From: Turicibacter sp. TJ11
GTDB taxonomy: Bacteria; Bacillota_I; Bacilli_A; MOL361; Turicibacteraceae
DNA length: 64,000 nt
Reading direction: 5' to 3'
NCBI RefSeq assembly: GCF_021497505.1
Contig: NZ_CP069349.1
Span: 2,587,594-2,651,593, forward strand
The notes beneath the pieces are model-generated. The model was not told the DNA's origin, did no database searches, and worked only from the letters and a program-made list of their open reading frames with translations. Every line of letters starts with the position of its first letter. Position 1 is the stretch's first letter. Of the stretch, positions 24,529-32,920 are shown one piece after another. The position numbers and the translations under genes were made by a program.

Positions 24529-26219
24529 GAAATATATATAGGAGGAGGATTTTTATCAAGGGATTTTTTAGGAACCGATTATGGTTAATATATGTATTAT
24601 TTGTACCGTTTATTCTTTTTGATAATATTGTGACGGCATTGCTATTTGAAAGGATTTTTAATTATGTGTCAACCCCGGACATTTTTACGGTGAATTTCGT
24701 TTTAAAAGTGATTGGATCAATCGTTGGAATTTACTTTGTAATGAATATCGGGAAAATTATTGCGAAAAGAACGGAGTTTGCGATTATTCAAGATGGCGTG
24801 AAAAAACTTAAGGATCGTTTATTTTTAAGTATTTTAATGCGTCATCCTGAACAACAAAAGGATACGGCTACCTACACTTCCCTATTATTAAATGATGTGT
24901 CAGTGTTAGAAAAGAATTATTTTTCTGCTTTATTCGAAATTGGTATTAACCTTCTAATTTTCCTGTTTAGTTTGATTGTGATGTTTAGCAAAAGTGCCAA
25001 GCTAAGTCTGATCCTTTTAGTGGGTGTTTCATTACCTATTCTGATGACGAAAGTGATTGAACCTATAATCGTTAATAAGTCTAAAAAGTGGGAACAATCT
25101 TATGGGAAGTATACACATTTTATTCAAGATTGTTTCAAAGGGATGACAACGATTCAAAATTATTCAATTGAACAGGAGACAGCAAGACAACATGGAGGAT
25201 TAAGTTCAACTGTTGGACGGTTATTGACATCGTTAAATACGGTTAAAGAAAGTGTTTCTTATGCTACCTTTGGGTTAACGTTTGCCATCACTCTATCTGT
25301 TCAACTGTACGGGATGTTTTTAGTGAGTCAACATGAGTTAGAATTAGGTGAAGTAATGGCGATTATTCAATTATCAAATACGGTAGCCTATCCATTAGTT
25401 TCTGTTTTTGGAATGTATGCTCAATTGATTTCTACTAAAAATATTCGTGAGCGTATTGCCGAAAACTTAGAGGTTGAGCCAATGCCAGAGGATGTGTTAG
25501 ATGAGGAGTTTAATCAGCTCTCATGTATACATGTCAATTACCAACGTGAGGAGAAACAAATTTTGAAAAATATTAATTTAACAATTGATAAAGGTGAGAA
25601 GGTACTGATTGTTGGGGGAAATGGAGCTGGGAAATCGACATTGCTTAAAGTGTTACAAAAGAAGATTACGGATATTGAGGGAGATATTTATTTTAATCAG
25701 CACAATGTTAAAAGTTTATCGCCCAAAACCTTGTTTAAAAATATCGGATTTGTTCTGCAGAATGTGTTCGTATTTAATAAAAGTGTGATATACAATATTG
25801 TCTTTAATGATAAATTTTCAAAGAGTGAATTAGATGATATTATTGAGTTAGTCGGATTAAACTCGTTAGTAAATGAACGAGGTGATGAGTTTATTGTTGG
25901 TGAGAGTGGTGCCTATATATCAGGTGGTCAAAAACAGCGTATTGAAATTGCAAGGGCTCTTATTCGTAAACGCCCGATTCTTTTTTTAGACGAGGCTTTT
26001 AGTGCGATTGATAAACAGAGCTCATTAAAAATAGAAAATGAATTATTAAAAAATAAGGAATTAACAATCGCAGCGATTCAGCATTCAATTAATCAGGAAA
26101 ATCTTTCGCTTTATCATAAAGTGATTGTATTAAAAGATGGGGCTGTTGTTGAAGAAGGGCGACCAGATGAATTGTTACAAAATAATGATTCCTTTTTACA
26201 CACTGTTTTACAATCATAA
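24513..26219 (+). CDS. ABC exporter with unusual start region
   Basis: A protein of up to 568 aa: an N-terminal six-helix ABC exporter domain (about residues 15-310) and a C-terminal ATPase with Walker A GGNGAGKST, signature ISGGQKQRIEIARAL, Walker B ILFLDEAFS and an H-loop IQHS. No C39 peptidase domain is present, so it would export an already finished or leaderless peptide. The start is odd. GTG 24513, overlapping the E1-like gene by 16 bases, has no SD, whereas a perfect AGGAGGAGG at 24540-24548 is followed by ATTTTTATC with no ATG, GTG or TTG in frame; ATC at 24555 sits where an ATG would be expected. Codon use is visibly less AT-rich than in the E1-like gene. Confidence 0.8.
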   Translation: MFDCVRNIYRRRIFIKGFFRNRLWLIYVLFVPFILFDNIVTALLFERIFNYVSTPDIFTVNFVLKVIGSIVGIYFVMNIGKIIAKRTEFAIIQDGVKKLKDRLFLSILMRHPEQQKDTATYTSLLLNDVSVLEKNYFSALFEIGINLLIFLFSLIVMFSKSAKLSLILLVGVSLPILMTKVIEPIIVNKSKKWEQSYGKYTHFIQDCFKGMTTIQNYSIEQETARQHGGLSSTVGRLLTSLNTVKESVSYATFGLTFAITLSVQLYGMFLVSQHELELGEVMAIIQLSNTVAYPLVSVFGMYAQLISTKNIRERIAENLEVEPMPEDVLDEEFNQLSCIHVNYQREEKQILKNINLTIDKGEKVLIVGGNGAGKSTLLKVLQKKITDIEGDIYFNQHNVKSLSPKTLFKNIGFVLQNVFVFNKSVIYNIVFNDKFSKSELDDIIELVGLNSLVNERGDEFIVGESGAYISGGQKQRIEIARALIRKRPILFLDEAFSAIDKQSSLKIENELLKNKELTIAAIQHSINQENLSLYHKVIVLKDGAVVEEGRPDELLQNNDSFLHTVLQS

Positions 26220-26416
26220 TTAAAGAGAATTAAGCTTAATAGGAAAAATATTATTTTTTCTTCCTTCCTGAATTATATAATTAAGTTAGATAATTAGTAA
26301 AAAGTGATTTTTTATAGTAATATTAACTAGTTGAGGAACGAAGTAAGTTAAATGTAATAATTTGATTTATAACCATATATTATCTTTCTGAATAGCAAGT
26401 CAGGAGGTAATAATAT

Positions 26417-26533
26417 ATGGTGAATGGCGCAAGTAAAAGAATAAATATTGTATCAATCAAAATGGTAAAGGCATCTAGCTTCCTTATAGGAGATGGAACA
26501 TTTACATCATTAAAAGAAAAAGGTTATCTATAA
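26417..26533 (+). pseudogene. radC remnant with internal deletion
   Basis: The first ~23 codons and the last ~15 codons of the radC at 18545 are joined in frame at CTTCCTTATAGG, removing the JAMM motif. The leftover 38-codon frame keeps its SD and terminator but cannot be an active RadC-like protein. Confidence 0.9.
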
Positions 26534-26602
26534 GGAGCTAAGTGATTAGATTAACGTCACTTAGCTCTTTTCTTATGCCATCACTAACAGGAGGTAGAAA
26601 CT

Positions 26603-26776
26603 ATGAGTCATAAAATAACAGTCTGTATCACGGAAACTTTACAATGATTGATTGAAGTAGATGTAGATGAGATTGATTGTGAGCCAATTGAGTATGTAAG
26701 AAATCAATATCATGATGAAGAGATCATCTTAGATTCATCCGATCTAGTTGAGACTGAATTTAACATCTGTGATTGA
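26603..26776 (+). pseudogene. dpnD-like gene with premature stop
   Basis: Same gene as 19064, but codon 15 is TGA at 26645-26647 where copy 1 has CGT. The rest of the frame remains open to the normal end, so the loss is recent. Confidence 0.9.
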
Positions 26777-26851
26777 TATAAAATGAGACACTAGATAGAC
26801 CATCAAGCTATCTAGTGTTTTTTAGTTGTACAAAGAAAGGAGTAATGAATG

Positions 26852-27220
26852 ATGTTAACAAAATGGACAAATGTAAAAGAGTTAATTCGATTAGGCTTAG
26901 ATGAGGATAAATCGTTAGGAATAATGAGATTGGATTATTGTTCTTCAAGACCAAATGAAGTCTGTAATCAATGGTTTCCATCCTCACAAATGAATCAAGT
27001 GTTGATGGAGCATCCAATTTCCATTCAACAGTTACAACAGGAATTGAATGAATTAATTTTCAACCAATTAGATGTCTTTGATAAAGTCATTAAAAAATGT
27101 GGTGGTGAGGGTTACAGGCATGAGGAAACGTTCAAGGTAGAAAGTGAATCTTTCAATTTCTTTATTCGATTGAAACCTGTTCAAGATGATTATAGTCATC
27201 TATTTGTGTATGCAAAGTAG
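26852..27220 (+). CDS. Island-module protein of unknown function, copy 2
   Basis: 122 aa, differing from the copy at 19315 by a handful of residues (for example SSRP for GSKS near residue 35). No domain is recognised. The SD AAAGGAG precedes ATG 26852. It remains intact although radC and the dpnD-like gene of this copy are broken. Confidence 0.55.
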   Translation: MLTKWTNVKELIRLGLDEDKSLGIMRLDYCSSRPNEVCNQWFPSSQMNQVLMEHPISIQQLQQELNELIFNQLDVFDKVIKKCGGEGYRHEETFKVESESFNFFIRLKPVQDDYSHLFVYAK

Positions 27221-27230
27221 GAGGTTAGTT

Positions 27231-27752
27231 ATGATTACAACTCGTTCAAGCGTCAGAACAGAGGTGGTTTATTCAGATGATATGAATCATCGATTGATTT
27301 TGAAAAAGGATTGGTCGAGAGATAAGGAAAAGTTAAAGTGTACGATTATCATGATTAATCCATCAACAGCTGATGAAATAGAAATGGATCGTACGACCAT
27401 GAATATCATCAATAATTTGAAACGATTGAATTATACTTCAGTTGATATCTGTAACTTATTTTCCTATATTACACCTAAATTAAGGATGGGTGATTCATTA
27501 GATGAGTTGTTACATCCTGAAAATGATATCTATATTGAGAAGTCAGCATTGAAATGTGATTCATTGATTATCGCATGGGGATCATTTGGTGATGGAAGTA
27601 AAAAGATGATGAAAAGACAAGAGGAATTGTTAGAGAAGTTGAAACCATTCAAAGATAAGACTTTCTATATAAGCGATCAATATGGAGTTAAAATGTATCA
27701 CCCTTTATCCCCTAAGGCAGCAACGTGGAATTTAGTAGATTGGAAAAATTAG
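27231..27752 (+). CDS. DUF1643 domain protein, copy 2
   Basis: Encodes the same 173 residues as 19694. The nucleotide sequence and downstream region also match as far as I can compare, which points to a recent duplication or gene conversion. Family hallmarks are as in copy 1; the function is unknown. Confidence 0.75.
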   Translation: MITTRSSVRTEVVYSDDMNHRLILKKDWSRDKEKLKCTIIMINPSTADEIEMDRTTMNIINNLKRLNYTSVDICNLFSYITPKLRMGDSLDELLHPENDIYIEKSALKCDSLIIAWGSFGDGSKKMMKRQEELLEKLKPFKDKTFYISDQYGVKMYHPLSPKAATWNLVDWKN

Positions 27753-27865
27753 TAGAACATCAATGGATATTAATCATTATTGATAGATATTAATGACTAT
27801 TAATAAATCGGTGAACCTCTATTCTTTCTGTAAGGATAGAGGTTTTTATATGAGGAGGAAATTAA

Positions 27866-27907
27866 ATGAAACTATTAAATGTCAGTCAGTTATCACAAAA
27901 GAATTGA
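27866..27907 (+). other. 13-codon open frame, copy 2
   Basis: Identical to 20329-20370 (MKLLNVSQLSQKN), with the same AGGAGG SD. It is part of the repeated module end. Confidence 0.3.
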
Positions 27908-27928
27908 TCGTTTAACACAAGTATAAAA

Positions 27929-27986
27929 TAAAAAAGATTAATCTCAATTTAGTATTAGATCCTACTATACTCAGATTAATCTTTTT
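27929..27986 (-). terminator. ssrA terminator
   Basis: On the minus strand, a 13-bp stem AAAAGATTAATCT / AGATTAATCTTTT with a T run, about 45 bases beyond the 3' end of ssrA. Confidence 0.75.
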
Positions 27987-28029
27987 CTTTATCTTCAATT
28001 TTCTGCAACAGTTGTGTACGTGGATATTC

Positions 28030-28375
28030 TGGTGGAGATGGGGGGAGTCGAACCCCCGTCCTAAAACACCGACCACTTAACTTTCTACAAGCTTAGTCTC
28101 CTATTAAGTTTAACGAGTGACTGGTCAGGCGACGTACCTGTCAGACCGCGAGTTTGATGATCTCTTCTAGGCTATTCAAACGGCACAGACTAGCGTATCC
28201 CACTACAGTGAGCCTAGTCATTCAACATGGGCGATTGAATGGTAGGCAGCTACGTTATATTATGCAGCTAATTGTAAGTTTGTTTTTCCGGTTATTAAAA
28301 CCTCGACCTTTTAACGTGGGTTAGCACGGCTTGCTTATTAAGCTCAAATGCCCCAGTCGAATCCGTAACATCCCC
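28030..28375 (-). ncRNA. ssrA: Transfer-messenger RNA (tmRNA)
   Basis: A 346-base tmRNA. The 5' end GGGGATGTTACGGATTCGAC and the 3' end with T-arm GGAGTCGAACCCCC (complement) and encoded CCA pair into a tRNA-like acceptor stem. The tag frame, read on the minus strand at 28260-28289, is GGA AAA ACA AAC TTA CAA TTA GCT GCA TAA, giving the tag (A)GKTNLQLAA, which ends in the usual LAA proteolysis signal. The molecule rescues stalled ribosomes. Its 3' end is the integration site of the accessory DNA to the left. Confidence 0.97.
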
Positions 28376-28397
28376 AGGTTATTTGATTACATTGCTT

Positions 28398-28426
28398 ATT
28401 ATACTTTATTTTCGATCATTTGACAA
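28398..28426 (-). promoter_or_regulatory. ssrA promoter
   Basis: On the minus strand, TTGTCA, a 17-bp spacer and a consensus TATAAT, 23 bp before the tmRNA 5' end. Confidence 0.85.
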
Positions 28427-28588
28427 GTTTTCATCATTGTTAATCTTAGTCAAATCTTTCATTAGAATGTGAATTCGTTGAAATAATATACACTAGATGA
28501 CTAAAAAAGTGAGAATATGTTTAAACTCTCAAAAATAGTTCATAATAAAGGTATGATTTCTGTTAAGCAGTCTAAACTGAGGTGAATT

Positions 28589-29482
28589 ATGCTAAATGTG
28601 ATCACAAACATAATCCTTTCGATGATGTTGACATTATCGTCAGATGTATCAGTTACTTTAGAAAAAAATAACATGACACAACAATCTTATACTCATTTGT
28701 TAAATGCGATTATCGAGAATGAAAAACAAAATAGTTTTTTAAATAAAGAATTTAATAGTGAATCCATATCAGTTTCTGTACAAGAGGAACAAACATCAGA
28801 TAATGAACTATCAGCTTCTTACTTAGATAAAGTTGAAACATCAGTAGATGACTTAGTTAGTGAAGTCTCTACTCAAAAAATTGTAGCATTAAAAAACTTA
28901 CAAACTGCAATAACTCAAAAAAATGAATTAGAACAGATTGATTTAGTATCATCAACTTTAAAAAAATCAAGTGATGAAGAATTAGAGGTTACAACAGTAT
29001 CAACAACTGTATCTACGGATTCAGATGAGTCAACCGATGTTATGAGTGACGTGGTAGAAGAAACGGAAGAGGTTTTTAGAGATTACCGACAAACGTTTTA
29101 TAGTGTCACATCAGGTGAAGTTAAGGTAGGTTATGGAATTACCTATCAAGATGATGATGTGATGGTTATTGATAATGTCATGCATTATTATGATGATGAG
29201 TACGAGTGGCTTCCTATTGTCGCTGTCAATATAGATGAAGTTTTAGCGGTTGGATTAAATGAACGAGGGATCCCTAATTATTATGGAACGATTTTAGAGA
29301 TTACATATCCAGAGGGAGAGACTCAAAAAGCTATTGTGCTTGATGCTTGTGGTGCATGTAGTTGGGATAATCGAATTGATTTATGGGTTTATGATCAAGA
29401 TTATCAACATGATATTAAAGGTATCGAGTATCGTATTGTAAGGGAAGGATTTAGAGAAAATGAAGAACAATCAGGATATTGA
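28589..29482 (+). CDS. Secreted protein with a C-terminal barrel-like domain
   Basis: A 297-aa exported protein: an N-terminal hydrophobic segment (about residues 1-20), a long Ser/Thr/Glu-rich linker (about 20-160) and a conserved C-terminal domain (about 190-290) with VLDACGACSWDNRIDLWVYD. That pattern resembles double-psi beta-barrel or 3D domains of cell-wall-active proteins, but the usual catalytic Asp set cannot be confirmed by eye. ATG 28589 has a GAGG SD. A small acidic gene overlaps its end, suggesting co-translation. It is the first ordinary chromosomal gene beyond ssrA. Confidence 0.55.
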   Translation: MLNVITNIILSMMLTLSSDVSVTLEKNNMTQQSYTHLLNAIIENEKQNSFLNKEFNSESISVSVQEEQTSDNELSASYLDKVETSVDDLVSEVSTQKIVALKNLQTAITQKNELEQIDLVSSTLKKSSDEELEVTTVSTTVSTDSDESTDVMSDVVEETEEVFRDYRQTFYSVTSGEVKVGYGITYQDDDVMVIDNVMHYYDDEYEWLPIVAVNIDEVLAVGLNERGIPNYYGTILEITYPEGETQKAIVLDACGACSWDNRIDLWVYDQDYQHDIKGIEYRIVREGFRENEEQSGY

Positions 29483-29606
29483 ATCATTAGAAGTGATGCT
29501 AGTCAAAATGATAGAAGATAGCATGTTAAGCGAAGATGATTATAATTTAATCACGAAATATTTAGATAAAGTTAAAAATGATTTAAGTCAAAAAGTAGGT
29601 CGATAA
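29460..29606 (+). CDS. Small acidic protein overlapping the secreted-protein gene
   Basis: A 48-aa open frame starting inside the last 23 bases of the upstream gene: MKNNQDIESLEVMLVKMIE, then a helical acidic/basic tail ending KVGR. It is likely a helical soluble peptide; no family is recognised. The AAGGA stretch upstream can serve as SD. The frame ends at the hairpin shared with the convergent LysR gene. Confidence 0.4.
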   Translation: MKNNQDIESLEVMLVKMIEDSMLSEDDYNLITKYLDKVKNDLSQKVGR

Positions 29607-29622
29607 GACCTACTTTTTATTA
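29590..29622. terminator. Bidirectional terminator
   Basis: Perfect stem AAAAAGTAGGTC / GACCTACTTTTT, loop GATAA, serving the genes ending from both sides. Confidence 0.85.
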
Positions 29623-30515
29623 TTTTCAGTTAACGTTTTGGAATGACTTAAGATAAAGTTTTTAAAGGCTGTTACTGATGGACTAACGTATTTATTGCGA
29701 ACAGATGCTAGATAAATATAACGTTCATGTTTAGGATTTGTAATAGGTAGTACTTTTACATTGAATTGATCTAAAAATGAGATTCGAGGAATAATGGCAA
29801 CCCCATAGTTAACGGATACTAATCCAGCGACAGCGGTGTCTTCTTCAACTTCACAAATAATCGTTGGCTGAACATTAATTTCATCAAATAAAGCATCTAT
29901 TAATTTACGAATTCCACTTTCTTTATTAAAGAAAATAAATGGATATTCCGAAACTTCTTTTAAATCGATACTTTCTTTTTTTGCCAAAGGATGATGAGGA
30001 GGAACAATCATGACTAACTCTTGTTGAGTAATAGGGATAAATTCAATATCAGGCTCATTTTCTACATAAGAACAAAGGGCTAAGTCATACTTCTCATTTT
30101 TTAAGTCTTGAATAATTTGTTTGGTATTTCCTTGACCAAATGAGAAACGAATGTTTTGATAAGCTTCATATTTTAAAAAGTCATTCACAAGAGTCGGAAC
30201 AAATTGTGCTCCAAGTGTATAGATAAATCCTAAGTCAATGGATCCATTTGATTGACTGGTTAATTCACGAAGTTTTTTTTCACCCAGTTCTAATTCGTCT
30301 AAGGCATTCTCTACATATGTTAGGAAAAAACGACCATATTTAGTGAGTCGAACGTTTCGTCCTTGTTTTTCAAAGAGATAGGTACCTAGTTCTTTTTCAA
30401 GCGTTGAAATCGCATGGCTTAAGCTTGGTTGGGTAATAGAAAGTTGCTCTGCCGCTTGGGTGTAGTGCTCAAGTTTAGCTAGAACGCGGAAATATTGAAG
30501 ATGGTTTAAGTTCAT
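29610..30515 (-). CDS. LysR-family transcriptional regulator
   Basis: A 301-aa regulator: an N-terminal winged HTH (about 1-60, LNHLQYFRVLAKLEHYTQAAEQLSI, SQPSLSHAI type) and a C-terminal substrate-binding fold (about 90-290). LysR proteins usually sense a pathway metabolite and control the divergent operon. It is divergent from a flavoenzyme and an MFS transporter, with a perfect ATCTAT-N11-ATAGAT site at 30572-30594 between them. The ligand is unknown, perhaps the enone substrate of the flavoenzyme. Confidence 0.9.
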   Translation of the reverse strand: MNLNHLQYFRVLAKLEHYTQAAEQLSITQPSLSHAISTLEKELGTYLFEKQGRNVRLTKYGRFFLTYVENALDELELGEKKLRELTSQSNGSIDLGFIYTLGAQFVPTLVNDFLKYEAYQNIRFSFGQGNTKQIIQDLKNEKYDLALCSYVENEPDIEFIPITQQELVMIVPPHHPLAKKESIDLKEVSEYPFIFFNKESGIRKLIDALFDEINVQPTIICEVEEDTAVAGLVSVNYGVAIIPRISFLDQFNVKVLPITNPKHERYIYLASVRNKYVSPSVTAFKNFILSHSKTLTENNKK

Positions 30516-30571
30516 TGAATAATCACCTGACCTATGTCGAAAAAAATCATAATTTGTTATTAGTATAGCAT

Positions 30572-30594
30572 ATCTATAGAAAAAATCGATAGAT
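30572..30594. promoter_or_regulatory. LysR-type operator
   Basis: ATCTAT at 30572-30577 and ATAGAT at 30589-30594 are separated by exactly 11 bases, the T-N11-A layout of LysR boxes. It lies 57 bp upstream of the LysR start and about 160 bp before the flavoenzyme start. Confidence 0.65.
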
Positions 30595-30753
30595 AAAAGT
30601 ATATTTTTAATTTGTTTCTATGAAAGACTCATATTATACTAAGTATAGTGTCGCAAGTGAAAAAGTGATCAAGGTTTATGAAAAAATGTTCAAAGTGAGG
30701 AGTGAACAGTTAAACCTATCATTAACATCATTAGAAAGGGAGTCTTGGACGTT

Positions 30754-32751
30754 ATGAGTTACCAACATTTATTTAAGCCATTAACGATTAAAGGAATGAC
30801 GCTTAAAAACCGTATTGTCATGCCACCAATGGGAACAAACTATGGTGGAGAATTTGGTGATTTTACGGATGAACATATTAAGTATTATGAATTACGCGCT
30901 AAAGGTGGAACAGGATTAATTATTATTGAAAATGCCTGTGTTGATTTTCCTTTAGGTTCAAACGGAACAACTCAAATTCGTATTGATCATGATCGCTATA
31001 TTCCAGCTTTATATAAATTAACAGAAACACTTCATCGTTATGGAACATGTGTTTCAATCCAAATTAACCACTCAGGTGCATCAGCAGTACCAGGACGTAT
31101 TGAAGGGTTACAACCTGTTTCATCTTCAAATATTCCTTCAAAAACAGGAGGAGCTATTCCACGTCCATTAACAAAAGAAGAGATTTTAGAAATCGTTGAA
31201 AAATATGCTCAAGCAGCTCGTCGTGCTCAAATTGCTGGATTTGATGCGGTAGAAATTCATGGTGGGCATTCTTATTTATTATGCCAATTCTTATCTCCAT
31301 TATATAATAATCGTACAGATGAATTTGGAGGAAGTGTTGAAAATCGTGCGCGTTTTGCTCGTTTAGTATTAGAGCGTGTACGTCAAGAGGTTGGACCATT
31401 CTTCCCAATTATGTTCAGATTAAGTGCAGATGAATTAATTGAAGGTGGAAATACACTTGAAGATTCATTAGAAATCTTAGATTATTTAGCACAAGAAGTT
31501 GATATTATTAACGTTTCGGCAGCTGTAAATGATTCAATTCAATATCAAATTGATGCCATGCATTTAGAAGATGGTTGGCGTTCATACATGGCAGCTGCAG
31601 TTAAAGAAAAATTTGCAGATAAAATCGTAATGACAACTGGAAACATTCGTGATCCTAAAGTAGCAGAGCAAATTTTAGAAGAAGGTCGCGCAGATTTAAT
31701 CGGTATGGGACGTGGATTAATTGCAGATCCAGAATGGGTAAATAAAGTTCAATCTGGAAAAGAATCAACGTTACGTAAATGTATTTCATGTAACATCGGA
31801 TGTGCTGGACATCGTATTGCCTTAAATCGTCCAATTCGTTGTACGATTAACCCAGAAACAATTAAGGGTGAAGAACATCAATGCTATGAATTAACAAAAT
31901 CAACAAATGTTGTTGTGATTGGTGGAGGAACAGCAGGATTAGAAGCTGCTTGTACGGCTGCAGAAGTTGGATGTACAACATTCTTAATTGAAAAATCAAA
32001 TGTATTAGGTGGATTAGCACGTGAAATTTCTAAGTTACCAGAAAAAGCACGTATTGCTGATTTCCCAGATTACTTAGTTCAACGTGCGCAAAACTTAAAG
32101 AACTTAATTGTATTTACAAATACAGAGGCAACGGTTGAGTTTGTTGAAAACTTAAAACCAGATGTAATTGTAAATGCAACAGGATCATCACCATTACTTC
32201 CTCCAATTCCAGGATTACATGATCATGTGGATCAAGAAGGTGGAAAAGTTAAATCAATCTTTGGTTTATTAAGTAATATCGATTCATTTGAATTTGAAGG
32301 TAAAAAAGTAGCTGTCATTGGTGGAGGAGCTGTTGGACTTGATACAGTGGAATTCTTTGCAGAGCGTGGCGCTGAAGTTTCAATTGTTGAACGTTTACCA
32401 ATGTTAGGACGCGATTTAGATCACATCACGCGTATTCAAATGTTAGACATGACTAAACGTAAAGATGTTAATGTCATGACAAATACATCATTATTAGAAA
32501 TCACAGGAGATTACTTTGTGATTGAAAAAGATGGAGAACAAATGAACTTAGAATTCGATTACGGATTCGTTTGTTTAGGAATGCGCCCTCAAACACCAGT
32601 TCTTGAAGCGATGCAACAACACTTCATGCCATTAGGTGTTCAAGTAATCAATATTGGTGATAGTAAACGTACACGTAAAATCATCGATGGTGTTGCAGAA
32701 GGACGCAATATTACAGAGACATTAATGTCATTAGGTGTATTATCGAAGTAG
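30754..32751 (+). CDS. Old-yellow-enzyme family Fe-S flavin oxidoreductase (enoate-reductase type)
   Basis: A 665-aa enzyme with three parts: an FMN TIM barrel of the old yellow enzyme family (about 1-335), a [4Fe-4S] site formed by C343, C346, C350 and C363, and FAD/NAD(P)H-binding folds (VVVIGGGTAGLEAA near 385 and KVAVIGGGAVGLDT near 520). This is the plan of 2,4-dienoyl-CoA reductase, enoate reductases and the bile-acid enzymes BaiCD/BaiH, which reduce conjugated C=C bonds anaerobically. The exact substrate is not readable. ATG 30754 has a GAAAGGGAG SD. It is probably transcribed with the MFS gene and controlled by the divergent LysR protein. Confidence 0.85.
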   Translation: MSYQHLFKPLTIKGMTLKNRIVMPPMGTNYGGEFGDFTDEHIKYYELRAKGGTGLIIIENACVDFPLGSNGTTQIRIDHDRYIPALYKLTETLHRYGTCVSIQINHSGASAVPGRIEGLQPVSSSNIPSKTGGAIPRPLTKEEILEIVEKYAQAARRAQIAGFDAVEIHGGHSYLLCQFLSPLYNNRTDEFGGSVENRARFARLVLERVRQEVGPFFPIMFRLSADELIEGGNTLEDSLEILDYLAQEVDIINVSAAVNDSIQYQIDAMHLEDGWRSYMAAAVKEKFADKIVMTTGNIRDPKVAEQILEEGRADLIGMGRGLIADPEWVNKVQSGKESTLRKCISCNIGCAGHRIALNRPIRCTINPETIKGEEHQCYELTKSTNVVVIGGGTAGLEAACTAAEVGCTTFLIEKSNVLGGLAREISKLPEKARIADFPDYLVQRAQNLKNLIVFTNTEATVEFVENLKPDVIVNATGSSPLLPPIPGLHDHVDQEGGKVKSIFGLLSNIDSFEFEGKKVAVIGGGAVGLDTVEFFAERGAEVSIVERLPMLGRDLDHITRIQMLDMTKRKDVNVMTNTSLLEITGDYFVIEKDGEQMNLEFDYGFVCLGMRPQTPVLEAMQQHFMPLGVQVINIGDSKRTRKIIDGVAEGRNITETLMSLGVLSK

Positions 32752-32762
32752 TTTTATAAAGT

Positions 32763-32781
32763 CTCACCCATTTTGGGTGAG
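32763..32781 (+). terminator. Hairpin after the flavoenzyme gene
   Basis: Stem CTCACCC / GGGTGAG, loop ATTTT, without a proper T run, so at most a weak terminator or mRNA 3' stabiliser. Confidence 0.35.
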
Positions 32782-32920
32782 TTACTTATACCCTAAGATG
32801 TGAATAAATTCACTTGTTTTTAGATGTTGAGGCTGGGTTACTTCTCAGTTTGGCATTTAAAATAGATAAAACTAATCTTGTTGATGAAACAAGAAATGAG
32901 TGCAAAGGAGTTAGAAAAAG

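Larger units (their letters stand above)
26366..28043 (+). repeat. Island end module, copy 2 (ending at ssrA)
   Basis: Second copy of 18492-20506, shortened by an internal deletion in radC. It runs directly into the 3' end of the functional ssrA gene. Confidence 0.9.

Noticed and set aside
1..28029. Integrase or conjugation genes expected for an island
   Set aside because: None was found by motif in any frame of this stretch. Only IS transposases are present.
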